This document shows, one piece after another, positions 14,945 through 23,837 of a stretch of 24,548 bases of DNA. The position numbers were made by a program, and so were the translations under genes. The notes beneath the pieces are model-generated. The model was not told the origin of the DNA. It worked only from the letters and a program-made list of their open reading frames with translations, and searched no databases. How positions within the stretch are numbered: the stretch's first letter is position 1; each line of letters begins with the position of its first letter. The stretch is taken from NCBI GenBank assembly GCA_033720735.1, contig JAWWBX010000027.1, positions 1 through 24,548 on the forward strand. The letters run 5' to 3'. Source of the DNA: B8-G4 sp033720735. Lineage in GTDB: Bacteria; Bacteroidota; Bacteroidia; Chitinophagales; Saprospiraceae.

Positions 14945-15484
14945 ATGGCACTTAACACCCCTTTCGACTACAATCAATACCTGATTGGTGAGGAGATCAT
15001 TTTCCGCGCACTCACGCAGCAGCGTAGTTTCGCCGGTCAGGGCAAATACGGCATGAAATGGACGCAAGCGGACGAAGCGGATCGCACAGCTTATGAACAG
15101 GCATTTGGCACTGCGCGCGGACACTTTGTAAACGTACCGTCACATTGCGTTCCGTACCCGCCCTGCCCGTGGGACAAGAACAACGACCGGGTGACACACG
15201 GACAGTTCAAGGACATCATCATGCTTGCCGATGGCAACCTGTCCTATCAGTTCAAAGTGCAGATGCGCACGGATCAGGGGACCTCGTCATTCACGCTGGG
15301 ACAGCAGGTCATCGACTATACGCCCGATCAGGATGCACTGGACCCCTCAATACAGGCTCAGTTCAGATTTTTCAAGAAAGAAACCAACTCGGCATCAACA
15401 GGTACTGCCGCCATTGTCATCGAAAAGTACTCCGGCGGCACCCTGACCAAGACATTTTACTATCTGTTCGACCTTGAGCAGTAA
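14945..15484 (+). CDS. Protein of unknown function, 179 aa
   Basis: I do not recognise this family. It encodes a soluble protein with no signal peptide and no membrane segment. The N-terminal half is rich in aromatic and polar residues (FDYNQYLIGEEIIFRAL); a short Pro/Cys stretch (HCVPYPPCPWDKNN) sits near residue 70; the C-terminal half alternates in a way that suggests beta strands (LSYQFKVQM, QAQFRFFKKE, TAAIVIEKY, KTFYYLFDLEQ). Base composition resembles the neighbours and the frame is clean over 540 bases, so it is probably real. It lies 123 bases after the permease and converges on the OmpA gene, so it appears to be a single-gene unit. The start ATG has no strong Shine-Dalgarno. Confidence 0.72.
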   Translation: MALNTPFDYNQYLIGEEIIFRALTQQRSFAGQGKYGMKWTQADEADRTAYEQAFGTARGHFVNVPSHCVPYPPCPWDKNNDRVTHGQFKDIIMLADGNLSYQFKVQMRTDQGTSSFTLGQQVIDYTPDQDALDPSIQAQFRFFKKETNSASTGTAAIVIEKYSGGTLTKTFYYLFDLEQ

Positions 15485-15577
15485 TGTGAAGACTAGGGTG
15501 GCTCACTGGCGATATCTGATGCTTTGTTATTCCCCCCAGACAAAGAAGTCCGGTGTTGTTGGCTGGGTCGCCCTTTT

Positions 15578-16777
15578 TTACCGCACCGATTCGGTGAGAT
15601 AGATCTCGATACGGCGATTGGCGGCCATGCCCTGTTCCGAACTGTTGCTGGCCACGGGTTTGGTTTGACCCCGGCCGATGGCCCGGATGCGGCTGCGATC
15701 AATACCGCGGGCGCTCAGGTACGTCTTGATGGCTTCAGCTTGCCGGGTAGACAGCTCCAGGTTGTTGCGGGCGTTGCCGCTGTTGTCGGTGTGTCCCTCC
15801 AGCCGTATCTGCACATGGGGAAATGCGCGGAGCAATGCAAGCAGCTGATCGATTTCGGACAATGACGCGGTATTCAGTGCTGCTGAGCCGGGAGCAAAGG
15901 TCACGCTATCCAGTGTAAACGGGGTGGTCAGGTGCACGCCGGGCTGCCGCATCGCTTCGAACAACTGGGCAATACAGGAGCCGGAAGGGGTGGCAATCTC
16001 TTCTCCGTCAGGCAGATCCAGATTCACCATTCGGACCGATGAGATCTGTTGATCGTCCGATGCCGCAGGAGAAGACGAACACCCTCGTCCGACGAAATAG
16101 AGCAGCGCCAGGGAGGTAAGCAGCAGTACGATCCATGGCAAGAGTTTGCTCGCCAACGGTTGCTCTTCAGGCATGTAATCGAGCGTGATACGCGCATCGC
16201 CCTCGTTCTGATCAGACCCGGCAACCTCAGACGCAGGCAAGATCAGGCCTGCGGTCGCAGAGTACTGGTCAACAAGGTCTTGATCCAGCGCATTGCATTC
16301 GCCCAGAAGGAATGCCTTGATCTGTGACGGAGGTCCCGAGGTGAGGTCTACCTCGCTGTGCAACATGCTGATCAGCAAGGGTGCCGAGATCTTGAGCAAT
16401 CCCGATCCCGCGGCTGGGGAGATGCTGAGACGCTTGGCGAGCAGGTCCGTCAGAGCAGCAAGTTGATCCCCCGCCAGATATCTCATCCATTCAGCTCCTG
16501 CCAGTTGGAGTTGGTCAGCACTTCCCGCCGAAAAGGATGCGCCGGCCGGATCGTCGACATCCGCGAGCTGATGCTCGTGCGCCACTGTAAAGTCCATCAG
16601 CCCGCGAGCTCCCGCCTCCGTGCTTGCTTTGCCGGAGGCGAGGAGCAAGGTGGCAGCCAGTGCCTCCTGCAGCCTCTGCCCAATCGATGATGGCTCAACA
16701 TCCAGCTGCCGGGCGAGCGATGCAAGTCGTTCCGATCCCAGTCCTTCAGTTATGCGTTTGATGAGTGGTGACGCCAT
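15578..16777 (-). CDS. DUF937 / single TM / OmpA-like peptidoglycan-binding protein
   Basis: 399 aa. Residues about 1-180 are helical and Ala/Leu-rich and resemble DUF937 (LIKRITEGLGSERLASLARQLDVEPSSIGQRLQEAL; SGLLKISAPLLISMLH). One membrane segment spans residues 211-230 (KLLPWIVLLLTSLALLYFVG). Residues about 288-399 form an OmpA C-terminal domain with FAPGSAALN, EGHTDNSGNARNNLELSTRQAEA and GMAANRRIEI; the Asp of HTDN and the Arg of NRRIEI are the residues that hold diaminopimelate of peptidoglycan in this family. No signal peptide is seen, so the N-terminal domain is probably cytoplasmic and the OmpA domain periplasmic, tethering the inner membrane to the cell wall. Second gene of an operon, starting 1 base after the transporter stop codon. 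Confidence 0.88.
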   Translation of the reverse strand: MASPLIKRITEGLGSERLASLARQLDVEPSSIGQRLQEALAATLLLASGKASTEAGARGLMDFTVAHEHQLADVDDPAGASFSAGSADQLQLAGAEWMRYLAGDQLAALTDLLAKRLSISPAAGSGLLKISAPLLISMLHSEVDLTSGPPSQIKAFLLGECNALDQDLVDQYSATAGLILPASEVAGSDQNEGDARITLDYMPEEQPLASKLLPWIVLLLTSLALLYFVGRGCSSSPAASDDQQISSVRMVNLDLPDGEEIATPSGSCIAQLFEAMRQPGVHLTTPFTLDSVTFAPGSAALNTASLSEIDQLLALLRAFPHVQIRLEGHTDNSGNARNNLELSTRQAEAIKTYLSARGIDRSRIRAIGRGQTKPVASNSSEQGMAANRRIEIYLTESVR

Positions 16778-16778
16778 G

Positions 16779-17717
16779 TCATGGTTGTCTTTCTGATATT
16801 GTGCTCAGGGGAGTTTGAGTGCTGGAGGCCTTGCGGTTCCAGTACACTGCCAGCGCAAAACTTGATACGAGGTCCCAGACGCCCCAAAATGCGGCAACGA
16901 GCATCATGCCGCCCAAATTTCCGAAAAAATTGAAAATGAGGATGAGCCCCAAACCTGCATTCTGGATGCCGGTCTCCATGGATATTGCCTTGCAATCGCC
17001 GACCGGCAGTCGAGCGCCTTTCGCAAAGTAGTATCCGATCGCCAGAGCTCCCAGGTTGTGCACGATGACGAGCAAGAATACGAGGTGCAGGTACTTGACG
17101 ATATTGTCGAGATTCGACACGATCGCGAAGATGATGAACGCCATAAACAACACGATCGACAGACTGCGCACAGTACGCCGTATGCGGCGGGTCAGCGCAG
17201 GAAAACGGTAGTTGGTCAACATGCCGATCACCAGCGGGATCAGGATCAGCTGCACAATGATGCGCACCATGCTCAGGGCGTCAACCGAGATCTCCCGTAA
17301 CAAGGGCCGGGTTTCCGGCACCAGGCGGGACCACAACGCGAAACTGAGTGGTGTCAGCACGATGGCTCCAAGAGTCACGACGGAGGTCATGGTCACCGAA
17401 AGCGCGGCATTGCCACGCCCCAGATGGACCGCAAAGTTGGAAATATTCCCACCCGGGCAGGCTGCGATCATGATCAGACCCAGTGCAATGCTCGGATAAG
17501 GTCCCCACACCTTGATCAAAGCGACGGTAAACAAGGGGAGCAGAAGCAACTGTGACGTTAGCCCGATCGCTACCGCCCGCGGATACTCGGCGATGCGCTT
17601 GAAATCCGAGATGCGCATGTCGAGCGCCACGCCAAACATGATAAACGCCAGGCACAGATTGAGGATGGAGAGGTTGTCTTGCGAAAGATGGATGCGAATC
17701 GCGTCGATGTTCTCCAT
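16779..17717 (-). CDS. Bile acid:sodium symporter (BASS/SBF) family transporter
   Basis: 312 aa and about 9-10 membrane segments, close to the family's usual length. Two family motifs are clear: CPGGNISN at about 87-94 and METGIQNAGLG at 247-257, whose Glu 248 and Gln 252 correspond to the sodium-site residues of bacterial ASBT homologues. The likely role is sodium-driven uptake of an organic anion across the inner membrane. Substrates of bacterial members are mostly unknown (pantoate, bile acids and sulfated steroids are known for some), so the annotation stops at family level. First gene of a two-gene operon with the DUF937-OmpA protein; divergent from the nuclease-helicase gene across a 79-base gap. 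Confidence 0.92.
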   Translation of the reverse strand: MENIDAIRIHLSQDNLSILNLCLAFIMFGVALDMRISDFKRIAEYPRAVAIGLTSQLLLLPLFTVALIKVWGPYPSIALGLIMIAACPGGNISNFAVHLGRGNAALSVTMTSVVTLGAIVLTPLSFALWSRLVPETRPLLREISVDALSMVRIIVQLILIPLVIGMLTNYRFPALTRRIRRTVRSLSIVLFMAFIIFAIVSNLDNIVKYLHLVFLLVIVHNLGALAIGYYFAKGARLPVGDCKAISMETGIQNAGLGLILIFNFFGNLGGMMLVAAFWGVWDLVSSFALAVYWNRKASSTQTPLSTISERQP

Positions 17718-17796
17718 ATATATGTTAGAAAGAATGTATGCGTTGTAGAGGGAATATACGACGATTCAGTTTTGAGGGTGAGGGAGAGTCCTTATT

Positions 17797-20700
17797 TTGA
17801 CCAGCCACCCAAACTTGTTCCTGATGACCGCTGCGGAACTCTTTGCAATTGTCCAGAAGACAGTGACGGATCTGGTGCATCGCGAGGACACTGAGCGTTC
17901 CAAAGTGGTGGAGGTGTACCGTTTACTGTCACACTTCCTGATCTCGCTGGGAGAGCGCGAGCAATTGCATTTCTCCACGTTGTTTGCGCGGATCAGTTAC
18001 CTCACGTCAAAGTACGCTGTTGATCACCGTTTGACACGTCTGCTCCACCATTTCCGGCTGGTGTCGGAGGGCTATCTGCGGAAGGGTACGATGCCTGACG
18101 ATTGGACAGCGCGTGAGATCTGGCAAAACGGCGCCTACACGCTCTTGCGGGTGGCGTCGGACGTGCTGCATACGCCTCTCAGTGCAGAGGCTGCGGCACT
18201 CTTCCCTGCCGAGATCCCGCGTCAGCCTCCCGAACGCGAGCGCGTGGAGTTCTTTCGCGAGGCACGTATCACGGCGACCGAAATCGACGCCCCGCGCGGT
18301 ATCCTGCACGGACATGTTGAAGGTACGGGTGAACAGGTGCAAGTCGATTATCGGGACCCCGGGAGATCAGAATTGTATGCTGGCAATGTCACAAACGCCG
18401 CTGACCTGCTCGGATTGCCGATGACCCTGAGTATTGTCGATTGCGAGCGCGACGCGCGTGGCGTGGTGTCGCCAAGGATCATCGTCATCGAACCTGATTA
18501 TCTGGTTGATGTCACCGCTGTCGCCGAGTGTTTTAGTGATACGGGGTCCGATAGCCGGTTGTACCTGCTCAGCAAGTTCCTGCCACGTGAAGTCACGGTG
18601 CCCATCCTGATCGGCAACATGGTCAACTACTTTCTGGACCAGCTCGTTCAGGACCCGGCCGTCTCCTTTCGGCAGTTGATCAGCAAGACCTTCAACCTCA
18701 ACCCGATCGCCTTCAGTGCTCTGGATGATGACGAAGTGCACATGATGGTCAAGAAGGCTCAGTCACATTTCGAAAACCTGCAACGGGCGGTAAACAGGGA
18801 TTTTCGCGAGTTGAAGATCAGACCGGAAGAGAGTTTCATCGAGCCGTCTTTCTATGCGCCGACCTTCGGTATCCAGGGGCGTCTCGACCTCTATCATCCG
18901 GCAGGCGAGGGGCGTGCCGATATCATCGAACTGAAAAGCGCTCGCCCTTACAAACAGAATACCTATGGTCTGAGCAGTTCGCATTATGCCCAAACGCTGC
19001 TGTATGATCTGATGATCCGGGCCGTGCATGCGTTCAGGGTGACCCCGGCGAGCTATATCCTGTACTCCAGCCAGGTCACGAACCCCACGCGATATGCCCC
19101 GCCGGTCCAGTCCCTGCAAAGAGAGGTGATCAAGTTGCGCAACGAGATCTTCCTGCTCGAGCGCAGGATCAAGTTGGACCCTGATATGTCATTCATCCGC
19201 AGGATCATACCAGCCAATTTTCCGGGCAAACGGGGATTTGTGGCCACCAATGTGGAGCGATTTGGCCGTGTGATCCAAGGGCTGAACAGCACGGAATTTG
19301 CGTATTTCCGACTTTTTGCCGGGTTTGTAGCCGGAGAGCATTATCTCTCCAAAGTCGGTGTGCACGGTTCGGACCGGGTCAACGGGCTCGCTTCCATGTG
19401 GCTGGATACCCTGAGCGAGAAGGAGGAACGCTTTAGCATATTCAACGATCTGCAGGTCCGTGAGATCCGTGACGACCAGGACGACGCTCTGGTGGTGCTT
19501 GCCAAGGGGCAGGAAACCAACGTTCTGGCAAATTTTAGGGTTGGAGATATTGGCGTACTCTATCCCGATACCGGGGAGCGTGCTGCTGTACTCGGCAGCC
19601 AGATCTACAAGTGTTCGGTGGTGGGTTTGACGGCCTCGGAGATCACGATCCGTCTGCGCAACAAGCAGGTCAATTATCGTCATATCGAGTCGCATGAGCG
19701 ATGGGTCATTGAACACGACCTGATCGACAGCAGCTTCAATACGATGCACCAAGGCTTGTTTTTTCTGTCGGAATGCGATGCCCGCCGGCGTGGCCTGTTC
19801 CTTGGGCTGCAGGCACCGCGAAAGCCGGCGCCTGCCACAGACCAGGCACATCATCCGACAGATCGCGTGATCTCGGAGATCCTTGAGCGTATCACTGCCG
19901 CACCTGATTATTTCCTGTTATGGGGGCCGCCAGGTACGGGCAAGACCAGTGTCGTGCTCCATCATTTGGCCAGGCACTATCTGGACCATACGCGGGAGCG
20001 GTTACTCTTGCTCGCCTATACCAATCGGGCCGTCGATGAGATCTGCCAGGCTCTTGATGCGATCGGAGGTGATATCCGTGACCGGTATTTACGCATTGGC
20101 AGCCGGTATGCGACTGGCGAGAAATACCGCGCTCAACTTTTGTCGATGCGCATTCGCTCGATCACCAAAAGGCAGGATCTGCGCACCTTGCTGACCCGCC
20201 AACGTGTGATCGTCGCCACGGTATCGTCCATTGCCGGCAAGCCGGAGATCCTCAAATTGTGCCGGATAGAAACTGTGATCGTCGACGAGGCATCTCAGAT
20301 CCTCGAACCGATGCTCGCAGGCTTGCTGCCGCGATTCAGGAAGTGGGTTCTGATCGGAGATCATAAACAGCTGCCGGCAGTGGTCATGCAGGATGCCCGT
20401 GAGACCGTCGTCCCGTCTGAGACCTGTGAAGCGATCTCCTTGACAGACACCCGCGTGTCGTATTTCGAGAGGATGTACAGTCATTGCATGCGCAAGGGAT
20501 GGAGTTGGGCCCTGGGGGCGTTGTACCGGCAGGGCAGGATGCATCACGAGATCATGCGCTTCGCCAGCGAGGTGTTTTACGATGGCAAACTTCGTGCACT
20601 GCCGACTGGCGACACCTTCGTTCGTGACCTGGAGGCCCCGATGGCCACAGACCCCGGATTAGTTGCCCAGTTGCGCAGACCTGAGCTTGCTTCCCGGCGT

Positions 20701-21159
20701 TTGTTGTTTGTGCCCAGCGCGGGAGAAGTGGTGCCGGGATGGACCAAAACCCAGGATCATGAAGCCCGGATCGTTGCAGAACTGCTCCAGGACTTGCAGG
20801 TGCTCCATGCACCTCATCCAGATGTCGGGATCATCACGCCGTTCCGGGCCCAGATCGCCAACATTCGCGATCATCTGCTCCAGGCCGGATTGGACCCGGA
20901 ACGCTACACCATCGATACGGTCGAACGCTATCAGGGCAGCGCCCGCGACATAGTTATTATGTCTCTGTGTATCAGTCATCCGACGCAATTCAGTCAGATC
21001 GTATCGCTGGCGCCGGATGGGACCGACCGCAAACTCAATGTGGCGCTCACCCGCGCACGGGAACAGTTCGTTTTAGTGGGCAATCCGGAGATGATCGCGC
21101 ACAACCCCTTGTATACGAGATTGGTAGAAGCTAGTCAATTGACAGGTGCCACACTGTAG
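17797..21159 (+). CDS. Dna2-like nuclease-helicase: PD-(D/E)XK nuclease fused to SF1B helicase
   Basis: 1120 aa. I chose the TTG at 17797, the most upstream start after an in-frame stop, because AGGGAG lies 10 bases before it; an ATG at 17824 is the alternative. The middle holds a RecB/Cas4-type nuclease: GNMVN (273-277), GRLD (Asp 364), ELK (Glu 378, Lys 380) and Q-x3-Y (Gln 399, Tyr 403). The C-terminal half is a UPF1/Dna2-type helicase: Walker A GPPGTGKT (710-717), Walker B VDEASQ (829-834), GDHKQLP (854-860), VERYQGS (1042-1048) and LNVALTRAREQ (1080-1090). The likely role is processing DNA ends or flaps in repair or replication. A nuclease-helicase immunity role is possible but no defence genes lie nearby. 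The Fe-S cysteines of Dna2/Cas4 seem absent. The N-terminal 150 residues are helical and unassigned. Confidence 0.9.
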   Translation: MTSHPNLFLMTAAELFAIVQKTVTDLVHREDTERSKVVEVYRLLSHFLISLGEREQLHFSTLFARISYLTSKYAVDHRLTRLLHHFRLVSEGYLRKGTMPDDWTAREIWQNGAYTLLRVASDVLHTPLSAEAAALFPAEIPRQPPERERVEFFREARITATEIDAPRGILHGHVEGTGEQVQVDYRDPGRSELYAGNVTNAADLLGLPMTLSIVDCERDARGVVSPRIIVIEPDYLVDVTAVAECFSDTGSDSRLYLLSKFLPREVTVPILIGNMVNYFLDQLVQDPAVSFRQLISKTFNLNPIAFSALDDDEVHMMVKKAQSHFENLQRAVNRDFRELKIRPEESFIEPSFYAPTFGIQGRLDLYHPAGEGRADIIELKSARPYKQNTYGLSSSHYAQTLLYDLMIRAVHAFRVTPASYILYSSQVTNPTRYAPPVQSLQREVIKLRNEIFLLERRIKLDPDMSFIRRIIPANFPGKRGFVATNVERFGRVIQGLNSTEFAYFRLFAGFVAGEHYLSKVGVHGSDRVNGLASMWLDTLSEKEERFSIFNDLQVREIRDDQDDALVVLAKGQETNVLANFRVGDIGVLYPDTGERAAVLGSQIYKCSVVGLTASEITIRLRNKQVNYRHIESHERWVIEHDLIDSSFNTMHQGLFFLSECDARRRGLFLGLQAPRKPAPATDQAHHPTDRVISEILERITAAPDYFLLWGPPGTGKTSVVLHHLARHYLDHTRERLLLLAYTNRAVDEICQALDAIGGDIRDRYLRIGSRYATGEKYRAQLLSMRIRSITKRQDLRTLLTRQRVIVATVSSIAGKPEILKLCRIETVIVDEASQILEPMLAGLLPRFRKWVLIGDHKQLPAVVMQDARETVVPSETCEAISLTDTRVSYFERMYSHCMRKGWSWALGALYRQGRMHHEIMRFASEVFYDGKLRALPTGDTFVRDLEAPMATDPGLVAQLRRPELASRRLLFVPSAGEVVPGWTKTQDHEARIVAELLQDLQVLHAPHPDVGIITPFRAQIANIRDHLLQAGLDPERYTIDTVERYQGSARDIVIMSLCISHPTQFSQIVSLAPDGTDRKLNVALTRAREQFVLVGNPEMIAHNPLYTRLVEASQLTGATL

Positions 21160-21191
21160 CCGTGATTCGTGCGGACTGGTAGCGACGGATG

Positions 21192-21923
21192 TCAACGGTG
21201 GTAGTGTGAAAAATCACGGGCCACCGTGTCCAGGAACGCGTAAGGATCAGAAGGAACGTCGACCTTCATGATGGCAGCGATCTTCTCCGCCAGCAGATCT
21301 ACGTGGGCCGAGATATCGATGACGTGCCGATTGGCCAGCGTCTCTCTGATGATCTCAATGTGCTGTGCAGTGAGTGCCGTGACCTGCGGGTAGGTTGGGT
21401 CGTATGGCTCATCATCTGTCTCATCCACAAAGGCCAGGTGCTCCAGCCTGACTTCAGACCGCTGCTTGACGACGGTTGTGCCAGCGACGCGATCGCCGAT
21501 CCGTTGCCCGCGATCACTGACTGCGATGGAAATGATCGCACCAAGGCCGGTGGTGAGATCGATGTCAACGAGGCGCATCAGCCAACGGAGGAGGTAGCTT
21601 CCCAGGGTGACCGGGGTGCCATCCAGACTGACGACCCGGAGGCGCATGGCCCGTTTACCAGGCGACTGCCCGTTGTTGAGGACCTCAAACAGCAGGTGAT
21701 AGAGCAGGTAAGGCAACAACCACAACAGGTAGACAAACACATTGCCGACAAACTCCCCAAACGTGTTGAAGACAGAGTCCAGAAGGAAGATCATCACCAA
21801 AAACAGGTAGACACCCTTGATGACAATATCGATGAGGTAGGCGACCAGTCGATCGCCCAACGAAGCTGCTTCGTACCCAAGGTCGACATTCTGAGTGGTA
21901 CTGATATGAAACTCCTGCTGCAT
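21192..21923 (-). CDS. RDD family membrane protein
   Basis: 243 aa. The RDD domain is clear: GDRLVAYLIDIVI with the first membrane segment (about 23-48), a second hydrophobic stretch (about 58-80), NGQSPGKRAMRLRVVSLDG (84-102), LRWLMRLVD and the closing SDRGQRIGDRVAGTTVV (136-152). The last 90 residues are a polar, acidic, helical cytoplasmic tail. Some RDD proteins act in ion exchange; no specific function can be given here. It is divergent from the spoIIM-like gene with only 56 bases between starts, a neighbourhood seen repeatedly in Bacteroidota, which suggests the products act together in the membrane. It converges on the nuclease-helicase gene 32 bases away. Confidence 0.9.
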   Translation of the reverse strand: MQQEFHISTTQNVDLGYEAASLGDRLVAYLIDIVIKGVYLFLVMIFLLDSVFNTFGEFVGNVFVYLLWLLPYLLYHLLFEVLNNGQSPGKRAMRLRVVSLDGTPVTLGSYLLRWLMRLVDIDLTTGLGAIISIAVSDRGQRIGDRVAGTTVVKQRSEVRLEHLAFVDETDDEPYDPTYPQVTALTAQHIEIIRETLANRHVIDISAHVDLLAEKIAAIMKVDVPSDPYAFLDTVARDFSHYHR

Positions 21924-21979
21924 ACCGGTCAGTCACCCAAACTACGAATGTCTCTGATCTTTTCTATTTTGATATTTCC

Positions 21980-22948
21980 ATGAAAGAGCCGCGATTTATC
22001 CGGAGAAACAAGGACAAGTGGGAGGAATTCGAGAGATCACTGACGTCGCAGCACGATCTGACCCCGGACCGTCTTTCCGACCTTTATCTGCAGCTCATGG
22101 ACGACCTTTCCTACGCCAGGACGCACTATCCGAAATCAAAGGTTGTGCGCTATCTCAATCAGCTTGCCGTGCGTGCACACCGGACGATCTACGGGACACG
22201 TCGCGAGAGCAGTCGCCGCTTGATCACCTTTTTTACACAGGAGGTACCCCGGACGTTTCTTGCCTACCGGCGCTATATGCTCTGGTCTGCTCTGGTTTTT
22301 TCCGGAGCTATCCTGATCGGGATTCTGAGCACCCTGTTGGAACCGGAGTTTACCCGAACGATCCTGGGAGACGCGTACGTCAACATGACGATAGAAAATA
22401 TCGAGAAAGGAGATCCGATGGCTGTGTACAAGTCGATGGAGTCTGGTGAGATGTTCCGGCTGATCGCGATCAACAATATCAGGGTGGCGATTTTGATGTA
22501 TGTGGTCGGGATCTTTGCGGGGGTCCCGACTATCCTGCTCCTGTTGACCAACGGGGTGATGGTCGGTACCTTTATGCAATATTTTGTAGCCCGCGGATTG
22601 GGATGGACGGCATTCAGCACGGTGTTTCTGCACGGAGCGCTGGAGTTGACGGCGATTGTGATCGTAGGAGGATGTGGCTTGCTTCTCGGCAGCTGCGCCT
22701 TGTTCCCAGGTACATTTTCACGTGCTCATGCGCTGGTAGGGGGAGCCAGGGACAGTCTCAAACTTGTGCTGGGGATCATTCCGTTTATTGTTCTCGCCGC
22801 TCTGATCGAGGGGTATGTCACGCGGATGTACCAGCACCTGTCTGGTGGCGTTCGACTGGCTATCATTCTGGGATCGCTGGCTGCGCTGATCTGGTATTGC
22901 TTTATCTATCCACTAAAATTTAAGACCCATGCAGCAAGAACAGTTTGA
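21980..22948 (+). CDS. SpoIIM-like (DUF95) integral membrane protein
   Basis: 322 aa. Residues 1-95 are a charged cytoplasmic helical region (WEEFERSL...YLQLMDDLSYARTHYP). Five or six membrane segments follow (about 99-120, 165-198, 208-245, 261-278, 290-310). The motif FLHGALELTAI (217-227), with His 218 and Glu 222, is the conserved core of the stage II sporulation protein M family. This phylum does not sporulate, so the name marks family only; SpoIIM itself helps peptidoglycan remodelling at engulfment. First gene of an overlapping run: its last 20 bases overlap the start of the next gene, which indicates translational coupling. Confidence 0.92.
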   Translation: MKEPRFIRRNKDKWEEFERSLTSQHDLTPDRLSDLYLQLMDDLSYARTHYPKSKVVRYLNQLAVRAHRTIYGTRRESSRRLITFFTQEVPRTFLAYRRYMLWSALVFSGAILIGILSTLLEPEFTRTILGDAYVNMTIENIEKGDPMAVYKSMESGEMFRLIAINNIRVAILMYVVGIFAGVPTILLLLTNGVMVGTFMQYFVARGLGWTAFSTVFLHGALELTAIVIVGGCGLLLGSCALFPGTFSRAHALVGGARDSLKLVLGIIPFIVLAALIEGYVTRMYQHLSGGVRLAIILGSLAALIWYCFIYPLKFKTHAARTV

Positions 22949-23837
22949 GTTTGCCCGGCGACGCGATTTTGGGGAAGTCGTCGGCGACGGTTTGCAATTC
23001 ATCATCCGGAACTTCAAGTCGTTGTTTACCGGCTTTCTGATGTACGTCGGTCCTTTGGTACTCCTGTCGGTTTTCACGCAAAGGGGATTCGCAGACATGT
23101 TGAATTTCGACCCCTATGGTGAAGTGATGCCGTCGTTCCGCTTTTCGACCAATCTGCTGGTGTATCTCCTCGCCATGCTTGGCTCGTGGGTCATGTTGGT
23201 GACATTCGCCTATAGCGCAATTCAAAAATCGCAGGAGCAGCCCGACGAGACGTTGCTTGACAATTTGTGGCCGTACATCAAACGGAATATTTGGCGCGTG
23301 GTGCTGGTGGTGATCGTGGTGACCGCCCTGTTCTTCTTTCTCGCGTTCTTCTTTTTCTCGATGATGATGATGTCAGGGTTGGGAGGGATCTTTCTGATGT
23401 TCTTTGTCTTTATACCGGTTGCGATCTATCTGTGGGTTCCGCTGAGTTTATTGACGTTTGTGTATCTGGTGGAAGAAGGGGATCTGACCGATGCCTTCCG
23501 CCGGTCGTTCTATCTGGTGAAAGGCAACTGGTGGAACACCTTCGCCGTACTGCTGGTCATCGCGATCGTTGCGGTGATCGCCTCCTCAATCTTCTCGATT
23601 CCGGCGCTCGCCGTCGGCTTTGCTGAGACCTGGGGCACAGGGGCTGATCCGCTCAATCCGTCCACCTCGCCACTCGCCTATGCATTGGGTGCCTTGGGTA
23701 GCCTGGGGTCCATGTTTGCGGCGATCTACCAATTGACCGGAGTCGCATTGCAGTACTACAACCTGCGCGAGCTGAAAGATGGTGTCTCCCTGATGGATCG
23801 GATCGAGCAAATCGACGAATCTGATGACATGGTTTAG
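22929..23837 (+). CDS. Polytopic membrane protein of unknown function in the SpoIIM/DUF4129 locus
   Basis: 302 aa. A short polar N-terminus (MQQEQFEFARRRDFGEVVGDG) leads into about six hydrophobic segments (roughly 32-50, 74-97, 121-145, 150-180, 202-228, 248-275). The segment DAFRRSFYLVKGNWWNTFAVLLV (188-210) resembles the amphipathic repeat of DUF4013/DUF975-type and glycerophosphodiesterase membrane-domain proteins, in which R/K-S-x-x-L-x-K-G-x-x-W precedes a membrane helix. No catalytic residues are evident. It overlaps the upstream gene by 20 bases and the downstream gene by 14, so it is co-translated and presumably part of one membrane complex with the SpoIIM-like, RDD and DUF4129 proteins. 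Confidence 0.85.
   Translation: MQQEQFEFARRRDFGEVVGDGLQFIIRNFKSLFTGFLMYVGPLVLLSVFTQRGFADMLNFDPYGEVMPSFRFSTNLLVYLLAMLGSWVMLVTFAYSAIQKSQEQPDETLLDNLWPYIKRNIWRVVLVVIVVTALFFFLAFFFFSMMMMSGLGGIFLMFFVFIPVAIYLWVPLSLLTFVYLVEEGDLTDAFRRSFYLVKGNWWNTFAVLLVIAIVAVIASSIFSIPALAVGFAETWGTGADPLNPSTSPLAYALGALGSLGSMFAAIYQLTGVALQYYNLRELKDGVSLMDRIEQIDESDDMV

Noticed and set aside
15485..15577. Terminator between the convergent orphan and OmpA genes
   Set aside because: CCAGAC/GTCCGG is a short stem with a wobble pair, and the T-run at 15574-15579 is about 20 bases away from it. Possible but below the level I would annotate.
17718..17796. Consensus promoters in the BASS/nuclease-helicase divergent gap
   Set aside because: No TAnnTTTG match on either strand with a TTTG partner; only AT-rich stretches (TATATATG).
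17797..21159. Anti-phage defence island around the nuclease-helicase
   Set aside because: Neighbours are a transporter/OmpA operon and an RDD/SpoIIM locus. There is no methyltransferase, toxin, Cas gene, integrase or repeat, so a defence system is not supported by context.
21924..21979. Promoters between the RDD and spoIIM-like genes
   Set aside because: TATTTTG (plus strand) and CAAACTA (TAGTTTG on the minus strand) resemble the -7 box but have one base too few between TA and TTTG, and no well-spaced -33 element.
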